From positions 1-17,869 of the forward strand of contig CAJUSL010000040.1 in NCBI GenBank assembly GCA_910589135.1: a stretch of 17,869 nt of DNA, in the 5' to 3' direction. The notes below the pieces were generated by a model, which did no database searches, was not told where the DNA came from, and saw only the letters and a list, made by a program, of their open reading frames with translations. Of this stretch, positions 9,235 to 16,320 are shown piece after piece. A program made the position numbers and the translations under genes. Position 1 is the stretch's first letter; each line of letters begins with the position of its first letter. Source of the DNA: an uncultured Eggerthellaceae bacterium (GTDB taxonomy: Bacteria > Actinomycetota > Coriobacteriia > Coriobacteriales > Eggerthellaceae).

Positions 9235-9957
9235 GTGGAGCCCATGCGGCTGCAGAAGTATCTCGCGCGCGCGGGCGTCGCGTCGCGGCGCAAGTGCGAG
9301 GAGCTCATCGCGGCGGGGCGCGTGAAGGTGAACGGCGCGACCGTGCGCGAGCTGGGGACGAAGGTGGCTCCCGGCGTCGACGCCGTCGAGTTCGACGGCG
9401 AGGCCGTGGCGCTGTCCGGCGAGACTGTCGTCATCATGCTCAACAAGCCGGCCGGCTATCTTACCGCCATGAGCGATGCCCGCGGGGAGGACACCGTTGC
9501 CAAGCTGGTCCCGGTGGGCGACTACCCGGGCCTGTTCCCGGTGGGGCGGCTCGACCGCGACACCACGGGCCTTCTGCTGTTCGCGACCGACGGCGAGCTG
9601 GGCAACCGTCTCCTGCACCCGAGCCGCGGGGTGGGGAAGTGCTATGTGGCCGAGGTCGCGGGCGTGCTGTCAGAGGGGGAGCGCCGACGCCTGGAGGAGG
9701 GCGTGGAGCTGGACGACGGCATGACGGCCCCTGCGCGCTGCGAGGTTCTCTCCGCGCGGTCGGACGGCAGCCGCTGCACCGTGGCGCTCTCTATCCACGA
9801 GGGCCGCAAGCGCCAGGTGCGCCGCATGCTTGCCGCCGTCGGGCACGAGGTGCTTGCGCTCGACCGCACCACGTTCGGGGCGCTTTCGCTCGGCGGCCTT
9901 CCGCGCGGGCAATGGCGCCTGCTTTCCTCCGAGGAGGTCGCGCTGCTGGACGCGTAG
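9235..9957 (+). CDS. rluB: RluB-type rRNA pseudouridine synthase
   Basis: This 240-residue enzyme converts a uridine in 23S rRNA helix 89-type loops to pseudouridine (RsuA/RluB/E/F family). An N-terminal S4 RNA-binding domain covers about 4-62 (MRLQKYLARAGVASRRKCEELI). The catalytic domain contains MLNKPAGYLTA (68-78) and GRLDRDTTGLLLF (104-116) with the catalytic Asp at 107. Further motifs are HEGRKRQVRRML and DRTTFGALSLGGL toward the C terminus. GTG at 9235 is preferred because AGGAG is ten bases upstream; ATG at 9244 would start exactly at the S4 domain and is the alternative. Clustering with scpA and scpB is common in Gram-positive bacteria. The 133 bases that follow hold no gene and no clear terminator. 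Confidence 0.94.
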   Translation: MEPMRLQKYLARAGVASRRKCEELIAAGRVKVNGATVRELGTKVAPGVDAVEFDGEAVALSGETVVIMLNKPAGYLTAMSDARGEDTVAKLVPVGDYPGLFPVGRLDRDTTGLLLFATDGELGNRLLHPSRGVGKCYVAEVAGVLSEGERRRLEEGVELDDGMTAPARCEVLSARSDGSRCTVALSIHEGRKRQVRRMLAAVGHEVLALDRTTFGALSLGGLPRGQWRLLSSEEVALLDA

Positions 9958-10051
9958 CGGCGAGCGGGTGTTGGGCAAGGACACCGAACAGGAGGTCAGC
10001 CCGGCGCCCAGGTTCCCTGACGTGCGACCGCGTCATCGGGATGCCCTGTTA

Positions 10052-10057
10052 TACAAT
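10052..10057 (+). promoter_or_regulatory. Putative -10 box (TACAAT) of the tyrA-der operon
   Basis: TACAAT differs from the consensus by one base and lies in the gene-free stretch between rluB and tyrA. RNA would start near 10064, about 27 bases before the tyrA ATG. No good -35 is seen. As this is the only gap of more than 15 bases before der, it is the likeliest place for the promoter of the whole operon. Confidence 0.45.
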
Positions 10058-10090
10058 GGTTCCTCACCCTTTTGAACGCAACGAAACCGC

Positions 10091-11284
10091 ATGTGGAGAA
10101 CCGAATTGGACACAGGAAACGACAACTTGCAAAACGGGGCGCCGCCGTTCCGAAGCATAGCCGTGGCGGGCCTGGGGCTCATCGGCGCGTCGCTGACGGC
10201 AGCCATGAAGAAGGCCTTCCCGGGCGCCTTCGTGTACGGCGTGGACGTCGATTCGCGCGCCTGCGTCGTGGCGAAGGAGCGCGGATGGGTCGACGCCTCG
10301 TCGAAGCCCGACGCCGACGGGTTCAAGGCGTTTCTGTCCGATGACGCCGACCTCGTCGTCATCGCGACGCCCATTGCGGCGGTCGACGGCTACATCGACC
10401 TGCTCGCCGAGCTCGACTACCAGGGCGTGGTCACCGACACGGTGTCCACCAAGGCCCACATCCTCGAAGCGGCCGCCGCAAGCCTGCCGAACCCGGCGAA
10501 CTTCATCCCCGGCCATCCCATGACGGGCTCGGAGAAGGGCGGCATCGACGGCGCGCGCAGCGACCTCTTCGAGGGCGCGAACTGGATCCTCTGCCCCGAC
10601 GAGAGCACCGTGCCCGAGCAGTTCCAGAAGCTCCACGAGCTCATCTGCGGCCTGCAGGCCCGCGTCATCTCCATCCCGCGCGAAGACCACGACCGGGCGG
10701 TCGCCATCGTCAGCCACGTGCCGCACATGGTGGCGGCCTCGCTCATGAGGCTCGCCTGCAACCACACCGACGAGAACCAGACGCTCATGCGCCTGGCGGC
10801 CGGCGGCTTCAAGGACACCACGCGCGTGGCGGCCGGGTCGCCGAAGCTGTGGTGCGGCATCGCGTTCGACAACGCGGACGCGCTCGGCGCCGGGCTCGAC
10901 GAAATGGCGGCCATCATCTCCTCGTTCCGCGACGCCCTCGACGCGGGCGACCGCGAGGCGTTCACGCGACTGCTCGCCGAATCCGCCGACGCGCGCCGCT
11001 CGCTTCCCAGCGCATGGATCCCCTCCAGCGAGAAGCTTCTCGAGGTGCGCATCCCCATGGTCAACCGCAACGGCGTGCTGGCCGAGGTCGCCACCATCGC
11101 GAGCTCGGCAGGGTGCAACATCCAGTCGATCGAAATAGACCACATATCCGAGGGGAACGCCGTGCTTTCCCTTATACTCACAGACGAAGGCGACGTCGGC
11201 CAGCTGTCGTTCCAGCTGATCGATGCCGGGTATTCAGTGTCGTTCAGTCCCATTCAGCCTAAGGAGCACTCTTATGTCGAATGA
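10091..11284 (+). CDS. tyrA: Prephenate dehydrogenase with C-terminal ACT domain
   Basis: This cytosolic enzyme of tyrosine synthesis oxidatively decarboxylates prephenate to 4-hydroxyphenylpyruvate with NAD(P)+. The 397-residue product has an N-terminal Rossmann domain with GLGLIG at 27-32 and an acidic VDVD at 51-54. It also has the family motifs GHPMTGSEKGG at 141-151, SHVPH at 208-212 and GGFKDTTRVA at 238-247. An ACT regulatory domain (about 317-385, EVRIPMVNRNGVLAEVATIA) suggests feedback control by an aromatic amino acid. ATG at 10091 has no ribosome site; TTG at 10106 in the same frame has GGAG seven bases upstream and may be the true start. Both leave the domain intact. The 3' end overlaps aroA by 11 bases. 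Confidence 0.95.
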   Translation: MWRTELDTGNDNLQNGAPPFRSIAVAGLGLIGASLTAAMKKAFPGAFVYGVDVDSRACVVAKERGWVDASSKPDADGFKAFLSDDADLVVIATPIAAVDGYIDLLAELDYQGVVTDTVSTKAHILEAAAASLPNPANFIPGHPMTGSEKGGIDGARSDLFEGANWILCPDESTVPEQFQKLHELICGLQARVISIPREDHDRAVAIVSHVPHMVAASLMRLACNHTDENQTLMRLAAGGFKDTTRVAAGSPKLWCGIAFDNADALGAGLDEMAAIISSFRDALDAGDREAFTRLLAESADARRSLPSAWIPSSEKLLEVRIPMVNRNGVLAEVATIASSAGCNIQSIEIDHISEGNAVLSLILTDEGDVGQLSFQLIDAGYSVSFSPIQPKEHSYVE

Positions 11285-12599
11285 TCGCGACAAGACAATC
11301 GAGCCCCTTTCTGGCCCGATGTCCGGAACCGCCAGCGTTCCCGGCGACAAGTCCATCTCGCACCGCGCCGTCCTGTTCTCCGCCATGGCCGAGGGAACCT
11401 CCAGGCTGACCGGCGTGCTCGACTCCGACGACGTGCAGTCCTCCATCGCCGCCGTGCGCCAGCTCGGCGCCGACGTTGATTTGAAGGAGGCGCCCGACGG
11501 CTCGCTCGAGGGCACCGTCACGGGCTGGGGCGAGAAAGGCCCCGTGCAGCCCAAGCACGACATCGACTGCGGCAACTCCGGCACCACCGCGCGCCTGCTC
11601 ATGGGCATGCTCGCGCCGTGGCCCATCGAGGTGACGCTCACCGGCGACGAGTCGCTGCGCCGCCGTCCCATGCGCCGCAACACCGCGCCGCTCATGAAGA
11701 TGGGCGTGCGCTTCCGGCCGAGCGAGGCCGACCATCTCCCCATCACCGAGGTGGGAACGCTCCACCTTCACGCGATAGAGTACGACGCGCCCATGGCGTC
11801 CGCGCAGCTGAAGACGTCCGTGCTGCTGGCCGGGATCTACGCGGACGGCACCACCACGGTGACCGAGCCCGCGCCCTCGCGCAACCACACCGAGCTGATG
11901 CTTCCCGAGTTCGGGGTGCCCACCACCGCCGGCACGCGCGTGGCCACGGTCACCGGCCCGGCGCACATGAAGGCGAGTGACATCAACGTGCCGGGCGACC
12001 CGTCCTCGGCGGCGTTTCTGTGCTGTGCGGCACTGCTCAGGCGCGGCAGCAGGCTGCGCGTCGAGAACGTCTCGCTCAACCCCGCGCGCATCGGCTTCGT
12101 GCGCACGCTCGAGCGCATGGGCGCGCGCATCTCCGAGCACCGCACGGGCGCCGAGGGCAAGGAGCCCGTCGGCTACATCGACGTCGAGCACACCGGCGGC
12201 CTGCACGGCTGCGAGGTGCCTTCCCAGCACTTCGCCTCCATCATCGACGAGGTGCCGGTGCTGGCGCTGGTCGCGGCGCATGCGAAGGGCCTCACCGTGT
12301 TCCGCGGCATCGCCGAGCTGCGCGCCAAGGAAAGCGACCGGCTGCAGGCCATCATCGACGGGCTCGAGGTGCTGGGCGTCGACGCCTGGGAGGAGAGCGA
12401 CAACCTGTTCGTGGAAGGCGACCCCAACCTGCAGGTGCCGCCCCGCGCCCTCTTCGCGTCGCACGGCGACCACCGCCTCGCGATGACCTGGGCTCTGGTG
12501 GGGCTGTGCGGCAACACCCCCGTCAAGGTGACCGACTTCGACTGCGTCGGCGTGAGCTTCCCGGGATTCCTCGACAGCATCGAAAGGCTGGTGCATTAG
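11274..12599 (+). CDS. aroA: 3-phosphoshikimate 1-carboxyvinyltransferase (EPSP synthase)
   Basis: It joins shikimate-3-phosphate and phosphoenolpyruvate, the sixth step of the shikimate pathway. The 441 residues match the family length. Visible motifs are GDKSISHR at 24-31, GNSGTTARLL at 100-109, RRRPMRR at 129-135, SAQLK at 176-180, RNHTE at 203-207, DPSSAAF at 242-248, DEVPVLA at 325-331, RAKESDRL at 350-357 and GDHRLAM at 398-404. GDKS, SAQLK and RNHTE fit the class II pattern rather than the E. coli-like class I. ATG at 11274 is chosen because AAGGAG lies seven bases upstream; a longer frame to 11223 adds 17 residues of unrelated tyrA overlap. It abuts cmk with no gap. Confidence 0.97.
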   Translation: MSNDRDKTIEPLSGPMSGTASVPGDKSISHRAVLFSAMAEGTSRLTGVLDSDDVQSSIAAVRQLGADVDLKEAPDGSLEGTVTGWGEKGPVQPKHDIDCGNSGTTARLLMGMLAPWPIEVTLTGDESLRRRPMRRNTAPLMKMGVRFRPSEADHLPITEVGTLHLHAIEYDAPMASAQLKTSVLLAGIYADGTTTVTEPAPSRNHTELMLPEFGVPTTAGTRVATVTGPAHMKASDINVPGDPSSAAFLCCAALLRRGSRLRVENVSLNPARIGFVRTLERMGARISEHRTGAEGKEPVGYIDVEHTGGLHGCEVPSQHFASIIDEVPVLALVAAHAKGLTVFRGIAELRAKESDRLQAIIDGLEVLGVDAWEESDNLFVEGDPNLQVPPRALFASHGDHRLAMTWALVGLCGNTPVKVTDFDCVGVSFPGFLDSIERLVH

Positions 12600-13274
12600 A
12601 TGATCGTCGCAATCGACGGCCCCTCGGGGGCTGGCAAGTCCACGGTCGCCAAGGCCGTGGCCAAGAAGCTGGGCTTCTCGTGCCTGGACACGGGCGCGAT
12701 GTACAGGTCCGTCGCGTGGCTTGCCGTGCAGAAGGGCGTCGCGCTCGACGACGACGCGGCCCTGGGGGAGCTCGCCGGCGCGTGCCGCATCGAGTTCGTG
12801 CACGAGGAGGGCGACCCCATCCCCAAGGGCGTCTTCGTCGACGGCAACGACGTCACGGCCGCCATCCGCACGGCCGACATCGACCGCGCGGTGAGTCCCG
12901 TCTCCGCCGCCCCCAGCGTGCGCGAGGCCATGGTCGGCCAGCAGCGCCGGATAGGCGAGGCGGGCGACTACGTCATCGAAGGCCGCGACATCGGCACCAC
13001 CGTGTTCCCTGGCGCCGAGGTCAAGGTGTTCCTGACCGCCTCCGACGAGGAGCGTGCACACCGGCGCGTGCGCCAGAACGTGGACCGGGGAATCGGCTCC
13101 ATCGACTACGACGAGGTGCTCGAAGACCTCAAGCGCCGCGACGAGCACGACTCCAGCCGCTCCACCTCTCCGCTGCGCCCCGCCGACGACGCGGTGCGGC
13201 TCGACTCCACCGGCCTCTACATCGAGGACGTCATCGACGAGATATGCGCCATGGCCCAGAGGAAGGGCGCGTAG
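12600..13274 (+). CDS. cmk: (d)CMP kinase
   Basis: Cytidylate kinase phosphorylates CMP and dCMP with ATP, feeding nucleic acid and phospholipid synthesis. The 224-residue protein shows the P-loop GPSGAGKST at 7-15, the substrate-contact segment DTGAMYRSVAW at 30-40, the Cmk insert around 63-110, IEGRDIGTTVFP at 126-137, and the Arg/Asp-rich lid and base-binding segment (RRDEHDSSRSTSPLRPADDA) at 179-198. The ATG directly follows the aroA TAG (TAGATG), so translation is coupled. An aroA-cmk pairing is common in Gram-positive genomes. Confidence 0.97.
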   Translation: MIVAIDGPSGAGKSTVAKAVAKKLGFSCLDTGAMYRSVAWLAVQKGVALDDDAALGELAGACRIEFVHEEGDPIPKGVFVDGNDVTAAIRTADIDRAVSPVSAAPSVREAMVGQQRRIGEAGDYVIEGRDIGTTVFPGAEVKVFLTASDEERAHRRVRQNVDRGIGSIDYDEVLEDLKRRDEHDSSRSTSPLRPADDAVRLDSTGLYIEDVIDEICAMAQRKGA

Positions 13275-13277
13275 ACC

Positions 13278-14099
13278 ATGTCGCTTTTCCTGCCCTACGA
13301 GAAGATGTGGGACATGCCGCTGGGAGGCACCTCCGACGAGCGGCAGATTCCGCACTGGTTCGGCAACCTCGCGTTCGGCGTCGTGGGCGGCGTCTGCAAG
13401 CTGCTGTTCCGCTACCGCGTCGACGGCAGGCGGAACCTGCGCGCGTTCGAGGGGCGCTCGGGGGCGGTGGTGGTGTGCAACCACACGTCGTATCTCGACG
13501 TCGCCTTCGTCTACCTGGGGGCGCGTCCCAGCCAATGGGTGCGCCTGATCGGGCGCGAGTCGCTGTTCAAGGCGGGGCACGGCCTGCTCGGCCAGATCCT
13601 TTCGCGCGTGGGGGCGTTTCCCATCAAGCGAGACAGCGCCGACCGGACGGCCATCAAGCGCGCCGCGCGCGACCTGAAGAACGGCGAGCTGGTAGGCATC
13701 TTCCCCGAAGGCACGCGCCGTGGCAAGAGCAACAAGGCCCCCAAGCTGCACTCGGGCGCGGCGTTCATCGCGAAGATGGGCAAGGCACCGCTTCTGCCCA
13801 TGACCGTGCGCAACGCCGAGCTGGTGAAGCAGAAGGGCAAGTTCGTCCGCTTCCCCAAGATCACGGTGGAGTACGGCAATCCCGTGCTGCTGTCCGACTT
13901 CGACGGGCTCCCGAAGGACGAGCGGCTCGACGGCTGCACGTGGTTCGTGATGCGCGAGTGCTTCGCCCTGTTCTACGGCAAGCCGGCCGAAGAGGTGGAC
14001 ATGGCCGCGCTGTTCCCCGACGCCAAGGACTATTCCGGCTACTTCCGCGAGAATCCCGTTCCCGTGCGGACGACCGAAGAGCTGCTGGGCTGCGCATGA
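13278..14099 (+). CDS. plsC: 1-acyl-sn-glycerol-3-phosphate acyltransferase (PlsC family)
   Basis: This 273-residue, membrane-associated enzyme should convert lysophosphatidic acid to phosphatidic acid. The acyltransferase box NHTSYLD (68-74) has the catalytic His69 and Asp74 (HX4D). A second block is around RLIGRESLFK (89-98), the glycerophosphate-binding block is FPEGTRRGKS (142-151), and the final block is APLLPMTVRNA (170-180). A hydrophobic or amphipathic stretch (27-44) probably anchors it to the membrane. A family-atypical C-terminal extension of about 60 residues (210-273) has no motif that I recognise. The ATG lies three bases after the cmk stop, and the 3' end overlaps ispH by four bases (ATGA). 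Confidence 0.92.
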   Translation: MSLFLPYEKMWDMPLGGTSDERQIPHWFGNLAFGVVGGVCKLLFRYRVDGRRNLRAFEGRSGAVVVCNHTSYLDVAFVYLGARPSQWVRLIGRESLFKAGHGLLGQILSRVGAFPIKRDSADRTAIKRAARDLKNGELVGIFPEGTRRGKSNKAPKLHSGAAFIAKMGKAPLLPMTVRNAELVKQKGKFVRFPKITVEYGNPVLLSDFDGLPKDERLDGCTWFVMRECFALFYGKPAEEVDMAALFPDAKDYSGYFRENPVPVRTTEELLGCA

Positions 14100-14932
14100 A
14101 CGTCGTGAAGGCATCGCACGCCGGCGCCTGCTACGGCGTGCAGCGCGCGCTCAAGATCGCCTACGAGGTGCTCGGCGAGGTGGGCGACGCGTCCACGCTG
14201 GGCCCTCTGATCCACAATCCGCAGGTGGTCGCCGAGCTGGAGTCGAAGGGCCTCAGCGTCGCGGAGGCGCCCGAGGACGTGCCAAGCGACACGGTGATCG
14301 TCAGAAGCCACGGCGTTACGCCCCAGGTGTGCGCGGCGCTTGAGGAGGCCGGCCGCCGGGTGGTGGACGCCACCTGCCCGCACGTCGCGCTCGCCCAGCA
14401 GGGCGCGGCCGAGCTCGCCGAGGCCGGCTGCCGCGTGCTCGTGGTGGGGGAGGCGGGGCATCCCGAGGTCGAGTCGCTCGTCGCCTACGCCGGCGGCAAC
14501 GGCGCCAAGGTGGACGTGGTGAAGACCGCAGCGGACGTGCCGGGCGACCTGTACGCCCCGGTCGGGGTGGTGGTGCAGACGACGCAGACGCGCGACAACC
14601 TGGACGCCGTCCTCGAGGAGCTCGCGTCGCGCGGGTTCGAGCCCATGCTGAAGGACACGATCTGCTCGGCCACGCAGCGCCGCCAGAAGTCGGCCGCCGA
14701 ACTCGCCTGCCAGGTCGACGCCATGGTCGTCATCGGGGGACGCAACTCCTCCAACACCACGCGCCTTGCCGAGATCTGTGTCGGCTCGTGTCCGCGTTGC
14801 TTCCACGTCGAGTCGCCCGACGAGCTTGTCGCCGCCGACTTCGAGGGCTGCGCCACCGTCGGCGTCACGGCCGGCGCCTCCACCCCCAAGGAGCAGATCG
14901 ACGACGTGGTGGCCTTCCTGGAGTCCCTGTGA
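14096..14932 (+). CDS. ispH: 4-hydroxy-3-methylbut-2-enyl diphosphate reductase
   Basis: IspH is the last enzyme of the methylerythritol-phosphate pathway, a [4Fe-4S] protein yielding IPP and DMAPP. In the 278 residues all three cluster cysteines are present: C12 (GACYGVQRAL), C94 (DATCPHV) and C190 (DTICSATQRRQ). Substrate residues are H40 (IHNPQVV), H72 (RSHGVTP), H122 and E124 (GHPEV), T161-T164 (QTTQT), SSN at 218-220 and S262 (TAGASTP). The protein is therefore expected to be active. The ATG overlaps the plsC stop as ATGA, and the stop overlaps the next gene as GTGA. No rpsA fusion is present, unlike some Clostridia. Confidence 0.97.
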   Translation: MNVVKASHAGACYGVQRALKIAYEVLGEVGDASTLGPLIHNPQVVAELESKGLSVAEAPEDVPSDTVIVRSHGVTPQVCAALEEAGRRVVDATCPHVALAQQGAAELAEAGCRVLVVGEAGHPEVESLVAYAGGNGAKVDVVKTAADVPGDLYAPVGVVVQTTQTRDNLDAVLEELASRGFEPMLKDTICSATQRRQKSAAELACQVDAMVVIGGRNSSNTTRLAEICVGSCPRCFHVESPDELVAADFEGCATVGVTAGASTPKEQIDDVVAFLESL

Positions 14933-16308
14933 CCGACGTCGCAGGCGCCAGGGTCGCGTCCGTCGAGGCGGGAAGCCCCGCCTGGGACGCCGGCTTCGAG
15001 GCAGGATGCGTCGTCACGGCCGTGGACGGCCAGGCGGTGCGCGACGTCATCGACTGGAGGTGGCTCGCCGCCGACGGCGAGGTCGAGCTTTCCTACGTGG
15101 ACAACGACGGCGACGCCGGCACGGTGGTGCTGGAGCGCGAGCCGGGCGAGGACTGGGGGCTCTCCTTCGACGGGGTCATCTTCGACGGGGTGCGCACCTG
15201 CCGAAACGCCTGCACGTTTTGCTTCATGCGCCAGCTTCCCGAGCATATGCGCCCGTCGCTGTCCCTGCGCGACGACGACTTCCGCCTGAGCTTCCTCACC
15301 GGCACGTTCGCGACGTTGACGAACCTGCGCGAGGCCGACGTCGAGCGCATCGTCGCGCAGAGGCTCTCGCCGTTGCGCGTCTCGCTGCACGCCGTCGACG
15401 CCCAGGTGCGCCGCGCGCTCATCGGCCGCCATGCCGAGGAGGGGATCGCCAACCTCGAGCGGCTGCTGGCCGAGGGAATCGAGTTCGACGCGCAGGTGGT
15501 GCTCGTGCCGGGGCGAAACGACGGCGCGGTGCTGGACGAGACGCTGGCGTGGGCCTACGCGCGCCGGGGCATACGCAACGTCGGCGTCGTGCCGCTCGGG
15601 TTCACCGCCCACCAGTGCGCCTTCGACGAGAGCTTCGACGAGCCGCAGGCCGCCTTGCGCGTGATCGGGCAGCTTGAGCCCTGGCAGCGCCGCGCGCTCG
15701 AAGAGCGGGGGACGCCGTGGGCCTTCGCCGCCGACGAGTTCTACCGCAACGCCTACGGGGAGCGCCTGCTGGAGAAGCTGCCGGACGCGGCATTCTACGG
15801 CGACTTCTCCATGTTCGAGGACGGGATCGGCATCATCCGCACCATGGTCGACGCGCTGCGTGAGGCCCGCTTGTCCGGCGGCGTCCGCCGGTGCCTGCAG
15901 GCCCTCTCCGACGGCGGCATGCAGGCGCGCTACGTCTGCGGCGAGGCGATGGAGCCCTACGCCTCGCAGCTGTTCGAGGAGGTGGGCCTCGCGCCGGCGC
16001 TGGCGACGCTTCCCGTGCGCAACGACTTCTTTGGCGGCAACGTCAACGTCACCGGGCTCCTCTGCGGCTGCGACATCGCGCGGGCGATTGCGCGCGCGGA
16101 GGAGGGCGACGCGCGCGGCTGCACGGCGTACTTCGTGCCTGCGGTGGTGCTCAACGACGACGGCGTCACGCTGGACGGCTGGACGCTGGACGACGTCAGG
16201 CGCGCGGCCGGCCCCGAAATCGGCCGGCGGGTTCACCTGGCGCCCTCCAATCCGATAGACTATACGGACGAGATCGCAAGGGTCCTCAGCCGCTCGCTGG
16301 GCCAGTAA
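14929..16308 (+). CDS. DUF512 protein: PDZ plus radical-SAM-like iron-sulfur protein
   Basis: This 459-residue protein starts with a PDZ-like domain (about 5-75; VEAGSPAWDAGFEAGCVVTAVDG is typical). A radical-SAM-like domain follows with CRNACTFC at 91-98 (Cys91, Cys95, Cys98, the CX3CX2C pattern). The rest, about 230-455, is the DUF512 region, with DEFYRNAYGERL, FFGGNVNVTGLLCGCDI (367-383) and NPIDYTDE near the end. GTG at 14929, overlapping the ispH stop as GTGA, gives the start expected of the family; the frame is open further upstream inside ispH but without homology. Its function is not established. Members are often found directly upstream of der, as here, which hints at a link to ribosome or RNA maturation. 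A metal-centre role rests on the cysteines alone. Confidence 0.9.
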   Translation: MTDVAGARVASVEAGSPAWDAGFEAGCVVTAVDGQAVRDVIDWRWLAADGEVELSYVDNDGDAGTVVLEREPGEDWGLSFDGVIFDGVRTCRNACTFCFMRQLPEHMRPSLSLRDDDFRLSFLTGTFATLTNLREADVERIVAQRLSPLRVSLHAVDAQVRRALIGRHAEEGIANLERLLAEGIEFDAQVVLVPGRNDGAVLDETLAWAYARRGIRNVGVVPLGFTAHQCAFDESFDEPQAALRVIGQLEPWQRRALEERGTPWAFAADEFYRNAYGERLLEKLPDAAFYGDFSMFEDGIGIIRTMVDALREARLSGGVRRCLQALSDGGMQARYVCGEAMEPYASQLFEEVGLAPALATLPVRNDFFGGNVNVTGLLCGCDIARAIARAEEGDARGCTAYFVPAVVLNDDGVTLDGWTLDDVRRAAGPEIGRRVHLAPSNPIDYTDEIARVLSRSLGQ

Positions 16309-16320
16309 GGAGCTTCCGGG

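Noticed and set aside
11173..11178. TATACT inside tyrA as a promoter for aroA
   Set aside because: There is no -35 at usable spacing, and the tyrA-aroA overlap already explains coupled expression.
12020..14095. Upstream extension of the ispH frame through aroA, cmk and plsC
   Set aside because: The extension is Arg-rich antisense-like translation. IspH homology begins at the ATG at 14096.
11259..14114. A 951-codon open frame on the minus strand across aroA, cmk and plsC
   Set aside because: It is a GC-rich shadow opposite three genes with clear catalytic motifs. Its translation is His/Arg/Gly/Val-rich with no domain.
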